Counted from the first letter of the stretch, positions 54,849 through 64,000 are shown. The stretch: 64,000 bases of DNA from Alphaproteobacteria bacterium MarineAlpha11_Bin1 (GCA_002937455.1 PTJZ01000007.1:107491-171490); one strand, 5' to 3'. A program made the numbers and translations. Notes: generated by a model not told the origin, from the sequence alone.

Positions 54849-56063
54849 TCACGCATTATCAATCATTTCCATGAACTGCCCAAAAAGGTGGTGACTGTCC
54901 TCTGGCCCAGGGCTGGCTTCGGGGTGATATTGGACTGAAAAAACTTCTCTCCCATCCGTGCAGCGGATTCCCTCTAGACTGCCATCGAATAGCGATACAT
55001 GGCTTTCTTTCACACCTTCCGGCAACGTCGCCTTATCAACTACGAATCCGTGATTTTGGCTGGTGATCTCCACCCTTCCGGTAACGAGATCTTTAACTGG
55101 GTGATTTGCGCCACGATGACCTAGGTGCATCTTTTTAGTGCTGGCACCTAGCGAGAGTGCCAGTAGTTGATGGCCCAGACATATGCCAAAAATCGGTAAG
55201 CCAAACTTTATGAGTTGGCGTATCACGGGCACGGCATATTCACCGGTCGCCATTGGGTCTCCGGGTCCGTTGGATAGGAAAACACCGTCCGGACTATGGC
55301 GTAGAACGTCTTCAGTACTGGCAGTGGCCGGAACCACGGTCACCTTGCAGCCCGCATCAGCTAAACAGCGAAGAATGTTGCGTTTGGCTCCGAAATCTAT
55401 CGCTACCACGTGGCGCTGCGTCGCGACTTGCTTTCCGAATCCATGATTTAAAGCCCAAAGGGTCTCATCCCATACATATGTCTGTTGGCAGGTAACCTCC
55501 TTTGCAAGGTCCATACCCTCCAATCCAGGCCACGCCTTGGCGGTTTCTAGTAAATTGGGAAGGGCAAGTTTGCCCGAAAATTTTTCCAAACCGAGGTTAT
55601 CACCGTCCGATGCATTGCAGATGACGCCTTTTGGTGCACCGAACTCCCGAATCAGTCTTGTGAGACGACGTGTATCAACCCCTGTGATTCCAATTAAATT
55701 ATACCTTTTGAGCCAGGCGTCCAAGTGCTGCGTTGCCCGCCAGTTGCTGGGATGCGTTATGTCCGCCCGCAAGATCAGTCCGCGGGCCACGGGCGTTGTT
55801 GTTTCGAAGTCTTCCAGATTGACACCAACATTTCCTATGTGAGGAAACGTGAAGGAAATGATTTGTCCAGCATAAGATGGATCTGTGAGGATTTCCTGAT
55901 AACCGGTGATTGAAGTGTTGAAACAAACCTCGCCCACTGCGACGCCAATCGCACCAATTCCATGCCCCCAAATGACGCTTCCATCTGCGAGTACCAACGC
56001 GCCGGTCGCGCCGTTTGGTACGATGGTGGGAAAGTCGATGGTGGGGGTCGCGGTCTTTGCCAT
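54849..56063 (-). CDS. carA: Carbamoyl-phosphate synthase small subunit
   Basis: A 404-residue glutaminase subunit that gives ammonia to CarB. The N-terminal CPSase domain has G-E-V-C-F-N-T-S-I-T-G-Y-Q-E near residue 45-58, and the C-terminal class I glutamine amidotransferase domain has the nucleophile in F-G-I-C-L-G-H-Q-L near 296 and H-P-E-A-S-P-G near 386. A carA-carB operon is the norm, but here an SDR gene and a DCC-family gene on the other strand come between, so carA needs its own terminator and carB its own promoter. Confidence 0.97.
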   Translation of the reverse strand: MAKTATPTIDFPTIVPNGATGALVLADGSVIWGHGIGAIGVAVGEVCFNTSITGYQEILTDPSYAGQIISFTFPHIGNVGVNLEDFETTTPVARGLILRADITHPSNWRATQHLDAWLKRYNLIGITGVDTRRLTRLIREFGAPKGVICNASDGDNLGLEKFSGKLALPNLLETAKAWPGLEGMDLAKEVTCQQTYVWDETLWALNHGFGKQVATQRHVVAIDFGAKRNILRCLADAGCKVTVVPATASTEDVLRHSPDGVFLSNGPGDPMATGEYAVPVIRQLIKFGLPIFGICLGHQLLALSLGASTKKMHLGHRGANHPVKDLVTGRVEITSQNHGFVVDKATLPEGVKESHVSLFDGSLEGIRCTDGREVFSVQYHPEASPGPEDSHHLFGQFMEMIDNA

Positions 56064-56280
56064 GGTCGGTGCTTCGTTCGGCGTTTAATAGGTACCTGCG
56101 GAGGCGCGGCGACAGTATGGCTAACGCCTAAGAGTAGATAGACTGCTGTGGCAGACTCGTCAACTACCATATTTTTAAAATATCTATATTTTTCAATAAG
56201 TTGTTTTCCTGTAAGGCGTTTGCGCCGGGCTTCGTTTTGCGTTACGGTCTCGCGCTTTCAAGGATAGCGGATACGATTTC

Positions 56281-56739
56281 ATGCTCAGAGAAGAGATCAG
56301 TGACGCCCTCAAATCGTCGATGAAGAAAAAAAATCAGATCGCGGTGTCGACGCTGCGTCTGATCCAGGCGGCGATCAAGGATCGCGATATCGCCGCCCGC
56401 TCCAAGGGCGTGGATGACGGCATATCGGATGACGAGATTTTGCAGGTTCTCCAGACTATGATCCGCCAACGCCATGACTCGATTGAGATGTACAAGAAGG
56501 GGAACCGCCCAGAACTTGCGGAGAGGGAGGCGCAAGAGATCATAGTCATCCAAGAATTTATGCCGCGCCAGCTTGACGATGTCGAAATGGAGGCGGCGAT
56601 TGCCGAGGTAGTCCGGGCAACTGGTGCAGAGACTATCAAGGATATGGGGGCGGCTATGGGAGCCCTGCGTGATCGGTATGCCGGGCAGATGGATTTCGGT
56701 AAGGCTGGTGCCGCATTAAAGGCGTATCTTGCGGGCTGA
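56281..56739 (+). CDS. yqeY: GatB/YqeY domain protein
   Basis: A 152-residue YqeY protein with the helical domain shared with the tail of GatB (tRNA-dependent amidotransferase). M-L-R-E-E-I-S-D-A-L-K near the start, S-T-L-R-L-I-Q-A-A-I-K-D-R-D near residues 23-36 and F-M-P-R-Q-L near 95 are typical. The function of stand-alone YqeY is unknown. It precedes dnaG, a location conserved in many bacteria. The 217-base gap to the divergent carA is AT-rich and should hold both promoters. Confidence 0.93.
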   Translation: MLREEISDALKSSMKKKNQIAVSTLRLIQAAIKDRDIAARSKGVDDGISDDEILQVLQTMIRQRHDSIEMYKKGNRPELAEREAQEIIVIQEFMPRQLDDVEMEAAIAEVVRATGAETIKDMGAAMGALRDRYAGQMDFGKAGAALKAYLAG

Positions 56740-56827
56740 CGTCACGACTTAGGACTTGTACACTATCCCAAATAAACGGAGAGAACTCAGGCCCCTCCGT
56801 ATAACGGTTACTTAATGGACGAGTTCG

Positions 56828-58672
56828 ATGGCATTTCCGCCCAAGTTCCTCGATGAAATCCGCACCCGCCTGACACTGTCAGATATCATCGGCCGGTCAG
56901 TAAAATTAACCCGGAAAGGCCACGAACATTCAGGTTTATGCCCTTTTCATTCGGAGAAAACGCCGTCGTTTACCGTTTCTGATGAAAAATCATTCTACCA
57001 TTGCTTCGGATGCGGCAAGCATGGGGATGTTATTTCTTTTTACATGGAACATGATGGGTTGTCCTTTCCCGAGGCCGTAGAGCAGGCAGCAAGAGAGGCG
57101 GGTTTGGATGTGCCGATTTCGACACCACAAGATCAAGGGTGGGGAAAGCAGCGTACGGAACTGGTTGATGCCGTAGAGCTTGCCTGTACTTTCTTTGAGG
57201 GCAAACTATGGGATTCCGTTGGACGCAAGGGTCTGGAATATCTGCGTGGTCGTGGCCTAACGGATGATACTATTCGGCGCTTCAGGCTGGGGTTCGCACC
57301 GGCAGGGAATCCACTTAAAACGGCGCTTGTCTCCGAAGAGGTGCCGGAAGTAATTCTACTGAAGGCGGGGCTAATTCGCCGTCCGGATGACGGTCGTCAA
57401 ACATACGATTTCTTTCGTGACAGAGTAATCTTTCCCATTCGTGATGGTCGCGGCCGGCCGATCGCATTCGGAGGCCGAACGATGGGAACAGGCGAGCCGA
57501 AATACCTTAATTCCCCTGATACACCTCTGTTCGATAAGCGGCGTACGCTGTTTGGTCTCGATACAGCGCGCAAGGGGGCACGCGATTCTGGTCGCGTCAT
57601 CGTCACAGAGGGTTACATGGATGTCATAGTCCTCGCGCAGGAAGGACTAATCGAGACAGTCGCGCCCCTTGGCACAGCGCTGACAGAAGATCATATCACG
57701 CAACTCTGGAAGCTCGCGGACGAGCCGGTAATGTGCTTCGATGGTGATAAGGCAGGCCTCCGTGCTGCGGGACGGGCTGCAGAGAAGGCCTTGCCGCTTC
57801 TGGCACCTGAGAAGTCACTTCGCTTTGTAAAGCTGCCTGCGGGCGAAGACCCGGATAGCCTAGTGACCGAAAAGGGGCTAGCTGCAATGAATTCGTTGAT
57901 AAATGATGCAGCCCCCCTATCTGCGATGGTTTGGTCGTTGGAGACCGACGGCCGCCAAATTGATACCCCAGAACGTATCGCTGGACTAGAGAAACGACTT
58001 GAAGATCGGATTCTCTCCATCGCCGATCGTAAGGTCCAGTTCCAGTACCGAAACCTTTTCCGACAGAAGTTACGGGATCTAGCTAAAGCTCGGCATGGCC
58101 CCACGGGGAGTGGCCAACGTATAAAACGGGACGAAAACTCCTGGGTCGGGCCGGGGAAAAATACTCGTTTTCTGGGGACTAGGTCCGATCCTGCCATCCT
58201 TAAGCGGCGTCTCGAGCAGGGACTCCTAGCGACTATCATCAACCATCCTAGCCTGCTTGACCCTTTTGCTGAGGACCTAGCAATGGTTAACGTTTCCGAT
58301 CCAACGCTTGACAAGCTACTACAGGAAATCTTAAAGGTTCACGCCCTCGTGGGAAAACTTGACTCAACCGACCTTAAGAACCAGTTATCTAGCAACGGAG
58401 ACGGGGAAATTTTGCAGTCTGTGTTATCATCGGAAGTATACGTCCACGCCGGTTTTGCACGTATGAGTGCGACGGACGAGGAAGTGCGGACCGGTTTTCT
58501 TGAGATTTTGGAGAGGCAGCTTCAGCCCGCGAGAACGGCAGATTTGGAGGAGGCGCGGCAGAGTTACATTGAAGACCCGACAGATGAGAATTGGAGAAGG
58601 TTCGAAAAGCTGAAAACGGGGAGTGTTGGACAGCAAGACTCAGAGATGCAATCACGGCGGTATATGAGATAG
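56828..58672 (+). CDS. dnaG: DNA primase
   Basis: A 614-residue primase that makes RNA primers at the fork. The CHC2 zinc site is Cys38, His41, Cys59 and Cys62; the TOPRIM core holds V-T-E-G-Y-M-D-V near residue 263 and C-F-D-G-D-K-A-G near 307; the C-terminal DnaB-binding part (about 450-614) is divergent. It follows yqeY by 88 bases and precedes rpoD, the classic macromolecular-synthesis order (without rpsU). Confidence 0.97.
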   Translation: MAFPPKFLDEIRTRLTLSDIIGRSVKLTRKGHEHSGLCPFHSEKTPSFTVSDEKSFYHCFGCGKHGDVISFYMEHDGLSFPEAVEQAAREAGLDVPISTPQDQGWGKQRTELVDAVELACTFFEGKLWDSVGRKGLEYLRGRGLTDDTIRRFRLGFAPAGNPLKTALVSEEVPEVILLKAGLIRRPDDGRQTYDFFRDRVIFPIRDGRGRPIAFGGRTMGTGEPKYLNSPDTPLFDKRRTLFGLDTARKGARDSGRVIVTEGYMDVIVLAQEGLIETVAPLGTALTEDHITQLWKLADEPVMCFDGDKAGLRAAGRAAEKALPLLAPEKSLRFVKLPAGEDPDSLVTEKGLAAMNSLINDAAPLSAMVWSLETDGRQIDTPERIAGLEKRLEDRILSIADRKVQFQYRNLFRQKLRDLAKARHGPTGSGQRIKRDENSWVGPGKNTRFLGTRSDPAILKRRLEQGLLATIINHPSLLDPFAEDLAMVNVSDPTLDKLLQEILKVHALVGKLDSTDLKNQLSSNGDGEILQSVLSSEVYVHAGFARMSATDEEVRTGFLEILERQLQPARTADLEEARQSYIEDPTDENWRRFEKLKTGSVGQQDSEMQSRRYMR

Positions 58673-58787
58673 GTAGTGAAAAATATCTTCGCTGGCGCTG
58701 TCGGTAGCGGGCGATAAGACCGTTGAAAGATTAGTTCGCGCTTGCTGCGTTAGGGTAGGCACGCTGTAAATTAGGGGACAAACTCTT

Positions 58788-61028
58788 ATGGCAACAAAGA
58801 TTAAACCGGAAGCGGAAACTAATAAGAAGCCTGCGGCGAGGAGAAAAACTGCAACAAAAACTGCTGGGAAATCGAGCGCGAAAAAGCCTTCTCCCAAGCC
58901 TGCCGGGAAGAAAGCTTCTCAGAAGAAACAGGCCCCGAAGAAAGCCTCTGCCAAGAAGCCCGCAGCCACGGTCAATGGAAATGCAAAAACCGGTACGAAG
59001 AAAAATAAAACCAAGTTTGGCGACAAGTCTGCAGGAAATACCGCACCGGGGAAGGCCGACACGGAGGTGGGCGAAATAACGGATACTAAGTCTGATAAAG
59101 TCGTGGACAAATCTGCCGTCGAAGACACTAACGACGCTCCAGTAATTGACTCCGTCGATGCGTCAGTAAAGAAGCTTATCGAAAGTGGTAAGGAACGTGG
59201 TTATGTCACTTATGATGACCTGAACAAGGCGTTACCGCCCGATAATGTATCTTCCGAGCAGATTGAGGACACCCTTACACAATTATCGGAGCTCGGAATT
59301 AACGTCATTGAAAATGATGAGGTTGACGACTCAGATCCTGATAGCGAAGATTCCAAGGCTGTGGCCAACGGTAAGGCTGCAAACGACGACAACCAAGATC
59401 TCGGCCGCACCGACGACCCGGTCCGTATGTACCTGCGAGAAATGGGTTCGGTAGAACTGCTCTCGCGTGAGGGTGAGATTGCGATTGCCAAACGAATTGA
59501 GGCGGGCCGCGAAAAGATGATTGCCGCTATCTGCGAATCTCCACTGACGTTTCGTGCTATCCTTTCGTGGCGCGAAGCTCTGAAAAACGAAGAAATGTTG
59601 CTGCGTGACGTGATTGATCTTGATGCAGCCTACGGAGGCGACAATCCCAAACCCGCGGCGGCTAACGAAAATGGCACCGCTAACCCACCCCGCACCGGCG
59701 CGCCGACGGGAGAGGCCGAGGGCGAACCCGACGAGGACGAAGATGATGACGACGCAGTTAGCATCTCACTTTCAGCGATGGAAGAGTCTCTTAGCCCTAA
59801 AGTTATCCGGAATCTGGATAAAATTTCTATTACTTGGCCGAAAGTTGCCAAACTGCGTGCAAAGAGAAAAGAGGCAGAGTTTGGCAACGGTTCATTTGGC
59901 GCTATATCGGAGAAGAATCTAGCTAAGCTGCACATCGAACTGGTCGGCTACGTCAAGAACGTGAGGATGAACAACTTCCGCATCGAACAACTCGTACAAG
60001 AGCTGTATACTTACAATAAGACGCTCCTAGCGCTTGAAGGCCGTCTGCTGCGTATGGCGACAAAATCCAAGGTTTCTCGGGCCGAATTTCTTGAATACTA
60101 TTTGGGATCCGAAACAGATCCCAAATGGCTAAATCGTGTTTCCCGTTTAACGGGTAAGGGGTGGAAGCCATTCGTTCAGCGGTATCGCGATGAAATTAAG
60201 GATATTCGGATTCAAATTACCGCGCTTTCAGAAGAGACCGAAATGCAGGTTCCCGAATTTCGCCGGTTGACTAACGAGGTCCAGCGCGGCGAGCGCGAGG
60301 CCTCACGTGCGAAGAAAGAGATGGTAGAAGCCAATCTTAGACTCGTAATTTCCATCGCTAAGAAATATACGAATCGTGGCCTGCAATTCTTAGACCTCAT
60401 ACAGGAAGGTAATATCGGACTGATGAAGGCGGTCGATAAGTTTGAATACCGGCGTGGCTATAAATTCTCGACCTATGCCACCTGGTGGATTCGTCAGGCG
60501 ATTACGCGTTCGATAGCTGATCAGGCGCGCACGATCCGAATTCCAGTTCACATGATCGAAACCATTAACAAGTTGGTTCGGACTAGTCGTCAAATTCTCC
60601 ATGAAATTGGCCGCGAGCCGACCCCTGAAGAGCTAGCCGTGCGACTTGGAATGCCGCTAGAAAAAGTACGGAAAGTTCTCAAAATTGCTAAGGAGCCGAT
60701 CTCCCTCGAAACACCGATCGGTGATGAGGAAGACAGCCATCTTGGTGACTTCATCGAAGATAAGAATGCTGTCCAACCATTGGATGCCGCTATTCAGGGT
60801 AATCTGCGGGAAACTACCACTCGAGTACTGGCAAGTCTGACACCCCGCGAGGAACGCGTGCTCCGCATGCGTTTCGGAATTGGGATGAACACCGACCATA
60901 CTCTGGAAGAGGTTGGCCAGCAGTTCAGCGTGACACGTGAACGTATTAGACAGATTGAGGCGAAAGCCCTCCGTAAATTGAAGCATCCGTCACGAAGCCG
61001 GATGCTGCGGAGCTTTCTGGACACGTAG
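58788..61028 (+). CDS. rpoD: Primary sigma factor RpoD (sigma-70)
   Basis: A 746-residue housekeeping sigma factor. Regions 1.1 (about residues 124-180), 1.2 ([11 protein letters not shown] near 206), the non-conserved insert (about 270-430), 2.1-2.4 ([14 protein letters not shown] and [14 protein letters not shown] near 509-575), 3 and 4 ([10 protein letters not shown] near 716) are all present. Odd is the first 85 residues: a lysine/alanine/proline-rich tail resembling histone H1, ahead of region 1.1. The Escherichia coli protein has 613 residues; the excess is this tail and the acidic insert. Confidence 0.97.
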   Translation: MATKIKPEAETNKKPAARRKTATKTAGKSSAKKPSPKPAGKKASQKKQAPKKASAKKPAATVNGNAKTGTKKNKTKFGDKSAGNTAPGKADTEVGEITDTKSDKVVDKSAVEDTNDAPVIDSVDASVKKLIESGKERGYVTYDDLNKALPPDNVSSEQIEDTLTQLSELGINVIENDEVDDSDPDSEDSKAVANGKAANDDNQDLGRTDDPVRMYLREMGSVELLSREGEIAIAKRIEAGREKMIAAICESPLTFRAILSWREALKNEEMLLRDVIDLDAAYGGDNPKPAAANENGTANPPRTGAPTGEAEGEPDEDEDDDDAVSISLSAMEESLSPKVIRNLDKISITWPKVAKLRAKRKEAEFGNGSFGAISEKNLAKLHIELVGYVKNVRMNNFRIEQLVQELYTYNKTLLALEGRLLRMATKSKVSRAEFLEYYLGSETDPKWLNRVSRLTGKGWKPFVQRYRDEIKDIRIQITALSEETEMQVPEFRRLTNEVQRGEREASRAKKEMVEANLRLVISIAKKYTNRGLQFLDLIQEGNIGLMKAVDKFEYRRGYKFSTYATWWIRQAITRSIADQARTIRIPVHMIETINKLVRTSRQILHEIGREPTPEELAVRLGMPLEKVRKVLKIAKEPISLETPIGDEEDSHLGDFIEDKNAVQPLDAAIQGNLRETTTRVLASLTPREERVLRMRFGIGMNTDHTLEEVGQQFSVTRERIRQIEAKALRKLKHPSRSRMLRSFLDT

Positions 61029-61176
61029 CGGCATACTGACATCTCTCTCAGCTAGTGCACTGAGGAAGCCCTCGAGCCCTTTTACTGGGATATTTAAGAA
61101 TTTTATATCCCATAATATGATGTAGTAACTGCCATATGAATATTTTATATTGAGAAAAAATAGGTGGCAGTTTCGT

Positions 61177-62538
61177 ATGGCTTTGCGTGAACCTGCGCGT
61201 TTCCTGATTTTAGTAACCGTGCTTCTCTCCAATTTTCTAATCTCCCCGACTGGGTCTTACGCTCAATCGAACGCTACGGTCTTGCCCTCGGCGGTCCCGA
61301 ATTTGAACAATGATCTTTTTCAATTACTGGAAACGGATGAGCGAATTAAGGCTGCCGAAAAAACATCGGAGGCCGCGGATTCTGGCCAAGAGCAGGCTTT
61401 CTCTTCTTTTCTTCCAAACATTAATTTTACTTCGGAAAAGGGGCGAGAGGTCATAGATAGCCCCACTACTCGTGGTACGGGCTTGGACGAACAACGAGAA
61501 ACCCGAATGAAAGGAACAGTAACACTCACACAAAATCTGTTTTCGGGTGGAGCGGACTCCGCTTCTTATAGAATATCTGGTAAACAAATACAGCTTGCGG
61601 ATTTGAATCTGGCGAGTACTAAAAGCGCTGTTTTACTCGAGGGGCTGACGGCACACTTTTCCATCGTTCGTGATAAACAATTGCTTAATTACGCTATCCA
61701 AGCGGAAGCATTTACCAAGGAACAACTTAAGCTTGAAAACGAAAAGGTGGAAAAGGGTAAGGGGATCGCGCTAGACGTTCTTCAAGCAAAAAGCCGCCTC
61801 CAAATTTCTACCCAGCGAAAAATTCAATTCAAAGGCCAACTGGAACAGTCCAAGACCCAATTCACCTATTTGTTCCAATATCGTCCTATCTTGAATGGGG
61901 CTATCGACTCCGAGCTGAAGTTGCCTCAGATCCCAGAGTCTTTGGAAGACGCACTGAGTACAGCACTCAAGAATAGTGCAGCCTTAGAAGCCTCTCAGAC
62001 TAGTGTTGACGTCTCTAGACTTGGGATGGGGGCGGCGAAAGCAGGTTACTGGCCTAAATTTGATGTGGAGGCAAAATACAATTACGAGGAAGACGCAGGT
62101 GGAGTCATTGGAATACGCCGTGACTGGTCAATTCTTTTGAAGGCGAGTTGGACCCTGTTTGATGGTTTCAGTACTTATTATGGATCCCGTTCTGCGCGCA
62201 GCAACTATGCGGCGTCTCTAAGCCAATACGATGTCGCAAAGAAACAGATTGAGACAGATCTCGCCGTCAGTTTTCAGCAATTAAGGACAACTCTAGAAAA
62301 TAAAGAACTTATGGAAAACGGCCTCAGAATCGCCGAAGAGATAGTTGTTGCGAGAGAGAGAATGGAAAAAGCGGGGAAAGAAACGTCAATAAACACCTTG
62401 GACGCTCAAAGTCAGCTTATTGACGCAAAAATAAATTATACTTTAGCGAAATATGATGAAATTCTTGCGGCCATCAGGGTGGTTTTTAATATGGGGCTTT
62501 TATCCCTCGATGATCTTGTCACTCGGACTCCTAACTAG
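61177..62538 (+). CDS. TolC-family outer-membrane efflux/secretion protein
   Basis: A 453-residue outer-membrane channel protein. The signal peptide probably ends at S-Y-A-Q (residue 29-30). The two TolC half-repeats are visible: T-L-T-Q-N-L-F-S-G-G-A near residue 117 and S-W-T-L-F-D-G-F-S near 325, each followed by long helices. An ATG at 61177 is preferred over a TTG at 61150. It is followed by a FecR-domain protein without a signal peptide, which suggests type I secretion, but no ABC transporter or adaptor gene is in view; they could lie past the window edge. Confidence 0.88.
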   Translation: MALREPARFLILVTVLLSNFLISPTGSYAQSNATVLPSAVPNLNNDLFQLLETDERIKAAEKTSEAADSGQEQAFSSFLPNINFTSEKGREVIDSPTTRGTGLDEQRETRMKGTVTLTQNLFSGGADSASYRISGKQIQLADLNLASTKSAVLLEGLTAHFSIVRDKQLLNYAIQAEAFTKEQLKLENEKVEKGKGIALDVLQAKSRLQISTQRKIQFKGQLEQSKTQFTYLFQYRPILNGAIDSELKLPQIPESLEDALSTALKNSAALEASQTSVDVSRLGMGAAKAGYWPKFDVEAKYNYEEDAGGVIGIRRDWSILLKASWTLFDGFSTYYGSRSARSNYAASLSQYDVAKKQIETDLAVSFQQLRTTLENKELMENGLRIAEEIVVARERMEKAGKETSINTLDAQSQLIDAKINYTLAKYDEILAAIRVVFNMGLLSLDDLVTRTPN

Positions 62539-62600
62539 GAGCAGTTATTAGGTAATTAAGCTTTAGTCACTTTTAAAACCAGGGCGATGCATAGCATTTA

Positions 62601-64000
62601 ATGCTAAGAGAAATCTCGACATCCAAGTTTGGCATACCTGCCGAGATCGGCGCCGACACCCAGGCGTTCGAAGTTATAGACGCATCTATCAATGCGGATA
62701 TAATTGTGCCCGGTGGTACTTTTTTACTGACCGCGGATTACTCCCGGAACGGTTCTGACCTTGTCCTCACAGGGGACAATGGCGAAGTAGTCCACCTGAC
62801 TAACTTTTTTGCAGGGCAAAGTCCGCCAGATTTGTTCACGGAGGGTGGCGCGAGAATTTCTGCGGAACTCGCAACAAAACTTGCGGGATCCTATACCCCC
62901 ATTCAATACGCGCAACTTAGTGAAGCATTGGTTTCTTCACCAATAGGATCGGTAAAAACTATAGAAGGGACCGTCAATGTAACTCGTTCTGGTGGAACAA
63001 ATATACAGCTCAATCTTAACGATCCAATTTTCCAGGGCGATGTAATTCAAACAAATCCGGCTGGTAAGGTAGGCCTCATATTCAACGATAATACAACGAT
63101 CTCTCTCTCCGAGAGCGGACGCATGGTACTGGATGAGTTCGTTTACGATCCTACGACGGAGACAGGTACCTCTAAAACCTCATTTGTTCAGGGTGTATTT
63201 TCTTTTGTATCTGGAAAGATTGCGAAAGCCGGTAGTGACTCGATGCTCGTCGAAACACCTGTCGCATCAATTGGTATCAGGGGAACCACGGTTGCAGGCC
63301 GCGCCGCTCAGGAGGGCGAACAAAACACGATCGCCCTTTTGAGAGATTCTGATGGCGGTGTTGGTCAAATAACTATCTCGAACGGCGCTGGCGTCCAAAC
63401 ACTCACGCAACCTGGGCAAGCGATCACTCTAACAAGCTTTAGCCAGCCGCCTCCGCCCCCCATAGTAATTCCTGTCCAACAAATTCAACAACAATTCGGT
63501 ACAGCAATTCAAACGCGTCCGCAGCAACGAAGTAACGAAGAACAGAGGCGGGAAGAACAAAGACAGGAACAACAAAACACTGAAAATAATGCTCCAGATC
63601 CGGAGGGTGAAGGTCCTCCGGGCGAAGGTGAAGGTCCTCCGGGCGAAGGTGAAGGTCCTCCGGGCGAAGGTGAAGGTCCTCCGGGCGAAGGTGAAGGTCC
63701 TCCGGGCGAAGGTGAAGGTCCTCCGGGCGAAGGTGAAGGTCCTCCGGGCGAAGGTGAAGGTCCTCCGGGCGAAGGTGAAGGTCCCCCGGGCGAAGGTGAA
63801 GGTCCTCCGGGCGAAGGTGAAGGTCCCCCGGGCGAAGGTGAAGGTCCTCCGGGCGAAGGTCCTCCTAGCGAGGGTCCTCCTAGCGAGGGTCCTCCGGGCG
63901 AAGGTGAAGGTCCTCCTAGTGAAGGTCCTCCTAGTGAAGGTCCTCCTGGCGAAGGTGAAGGAGGAGCCCCAACTGAGGGCGAAGCACCGCCGGGCGCGCC
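62601..64000 (+). CDS. FecR-domain surface-protein-like gene with repeat tail (3' partial)
   Basis: An open frame from the ATG at 62601 to the window end (466 codons, no stop). No signal peptide is visible. Residues 25-110 (I-I-V-P-G-G-T-F-L-L, Y-S-R-N-G-S-D-L-V-L and G-A-R-I-S-A-E-L) look like the N-terminal retention region of type I secreted adhesins. Residues about 113-235 are a FecR domain: G-T-V-N-V-T-R, F-Q-G-D-V-I-Q-T, L-D-E-F-V-Y-D-P, Q-G-V-F-S-F-V-S-G-K-I and T-P-V-A-S-I-G-I-R-G-T-T-V. Next come a Gln/Arg-rich stretch (about 290-333) and Gly-Pro-Glu repeats. It follows the TolC gene by 62 bases. Surface adhesin or signalling protein are both possible. Confidence 0.8.
   Translation, partial: MLREISTSKFGIPAEIGADTQAFEVIDASINADIIVPGGTFLLTADYSRNGSDLVLTGDNGEVVHLTNFFAGQSPPDLFTEGGARISAELATKLAGSYTPIQYAQLSEALVSSPIGSVKTIEGTVNVTRSGGTNIQLNLNDPIFQGDVIQTNPAGKVGLIFNDNTTISLSESGRMVLDEFVYDPTTETGTSKTSFVQGVFSFVSGKIAKAGSDSMLVETPVASIGIRGTTVAGRAAQEGEQNTIALLRDSDGGVGQITISNGAGVQTLTQPGQAITLTSFSQPPPPPIVIPVQQIQQQFGTAIQTRPQQRSNEEQRREEQRQEQQNTENNAPDPEGEGPPGEGEGPPGEGEGPPGEGEGPPGEGEGPPGEGEGPPGEGEGPPGEGEGPPGEGEGPPGEGEGPPGEGEGPPGEGEGPPGEGPPSEGPPSEGPPGEGEGPPSEGPPSEGPPGEGEGGAPTEGEAPPGA
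63606..63953 (+). repeat. 21-bp tandem repeat array (G-E-G-P-P-G-E) with 15-bp tail units
   Basis: Twelve contiguous 21-base units (63606-63857) differ only by a T-to-C change in two of them (starting at 63774 and 63816), all in frame. They are followed by 15-base G-P-P-S-E or G-P-P-G-E units (63858-63953), twice interrupted by an extra G-E. The very low divergence implies recent expansion by slippage or unequal crossover. The seven-residue period does not keep Gly at every third place, so this is not a collagen helix. Confidence 0.95.

Noticed and set aside
54732..54938. A 68-codon frame after the SDR-DCC terminator
   Set aside because: No ribosome-binding site, no family resemblance, and it overlaps the carA end on the other strand.
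57691..58314. A 207-codon antisense frame within dnaG
   Set aside because: Ser/Arg-rich shadow of the dnaG coding strand with no independent support.
63606..63953. CRISPR array or collagen-like gene
   Set aside because: The units are contiguous with no unique spacers, and they encode a seven-residue period that does not keep Gly at every third residue.

Overview
The window looks like a piece of an alphaproteobacterial chromosome, with a base composition near 50% G+C by eye. The lineage call rests on families and gene orders typical of that class: a TrcR/DUF1013 cell-cycle regulator, small DUF465, DUF1192 and DUF4164 proteins, the order DUF4164-zapA-6S RNA-fthC, carB-greA, yqeY-dnaG-rpoD, and an lrp...trxB-lsrB neighbourhood followed by an AbcR-like small RNA. 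A Rhodospirillales-like or related marine lineage is a guess. I see no rRNA, tRNA, CRISPR array, prophage or insertion sequence. Almost everything is housekeeping and densely packed.

Layout. 0-3.8 kb: small conserved proteins, TrcR, a quinone oxidoreductase-like enzyme and ribosomal protein L31. 3.8-8.2 kb (minus strand): suhB, then a soluble OmpA-like protein, a MotA/TolQ-like channel protein and a MotB-like OmpA protein. 8.2-11.3 kb: elongation factor P and its lysine-modification enzymes EpmB and EpmA, whose start codons lie back to back. 11.3-13.1 kb: fbaB-thiE followed by the remnant of a luciferase-like flavin oxidoreductase. 13.3-15.6 kb: DUF4164, zapA, 6S RNA, fthC and a YmdB-type phosphodiesterase. 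15.8-31.2 kb: a long plus-strand run with yebC, ruvCAB, the Tol-Pal envelope machine (ybgC-tolQRAB-pal-cpoB), tilS, ftsH, folP, glmM and thiD. 31.2-42.7 kb: a MarR regulator divergent from ilvE, then a minus-strand series of uvrC, pgsA and molybdenum-cofactor genes, folB with a FolM-like reductase, a Na+/Ca2+ exchanger and uvrB. 42.8-48.1 kb: lrp, an ELM1-family gene, trxB, an LsrB/VtlR-type LysR regulator, an AbcR-like sRNA and a two-subunit CoA-transferase. 48.1-56.1 kb: the molybdoenzyme MsrP, greA, carB and carA, with carA and carB split by an SDR gene and a frameshifted DCC-family gene on the other strand. 56.2-61.0 kb: yqeY, dnaG and rpoD (the last with a lysine-rich tail). 61.1-64.0 kb: a TolC-family protein followed by a FecR-domain protein with a 21-bp tandem repeat, cut by the window edge.

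Points that the gene list does not explain: (1) a perfect 15-bp inverted repeat made of two facing DnaA-box sequences beside an AT-rich block with direct repeats (37.8-38.05 kb); (2) the LsrB-AbcR regulator/sRNA pair with a perfect T-N11-A dyad; (3) a non-flagellar MotA/MotB-like machine in addition to Tol-Pal; (4) a TolC/FecR locus that may be a type I secreted surface protein with a slippage-prone repeat; (5) a nearly leaderless epmA promoter overlapping the epmB start; (6) a DCC-family gene broken at two homopolymer runs. No wholly new multi-gene system is proven here; the TolC-FecR locus and the MotAB-like cluster are the best candidates for a poorly described one.
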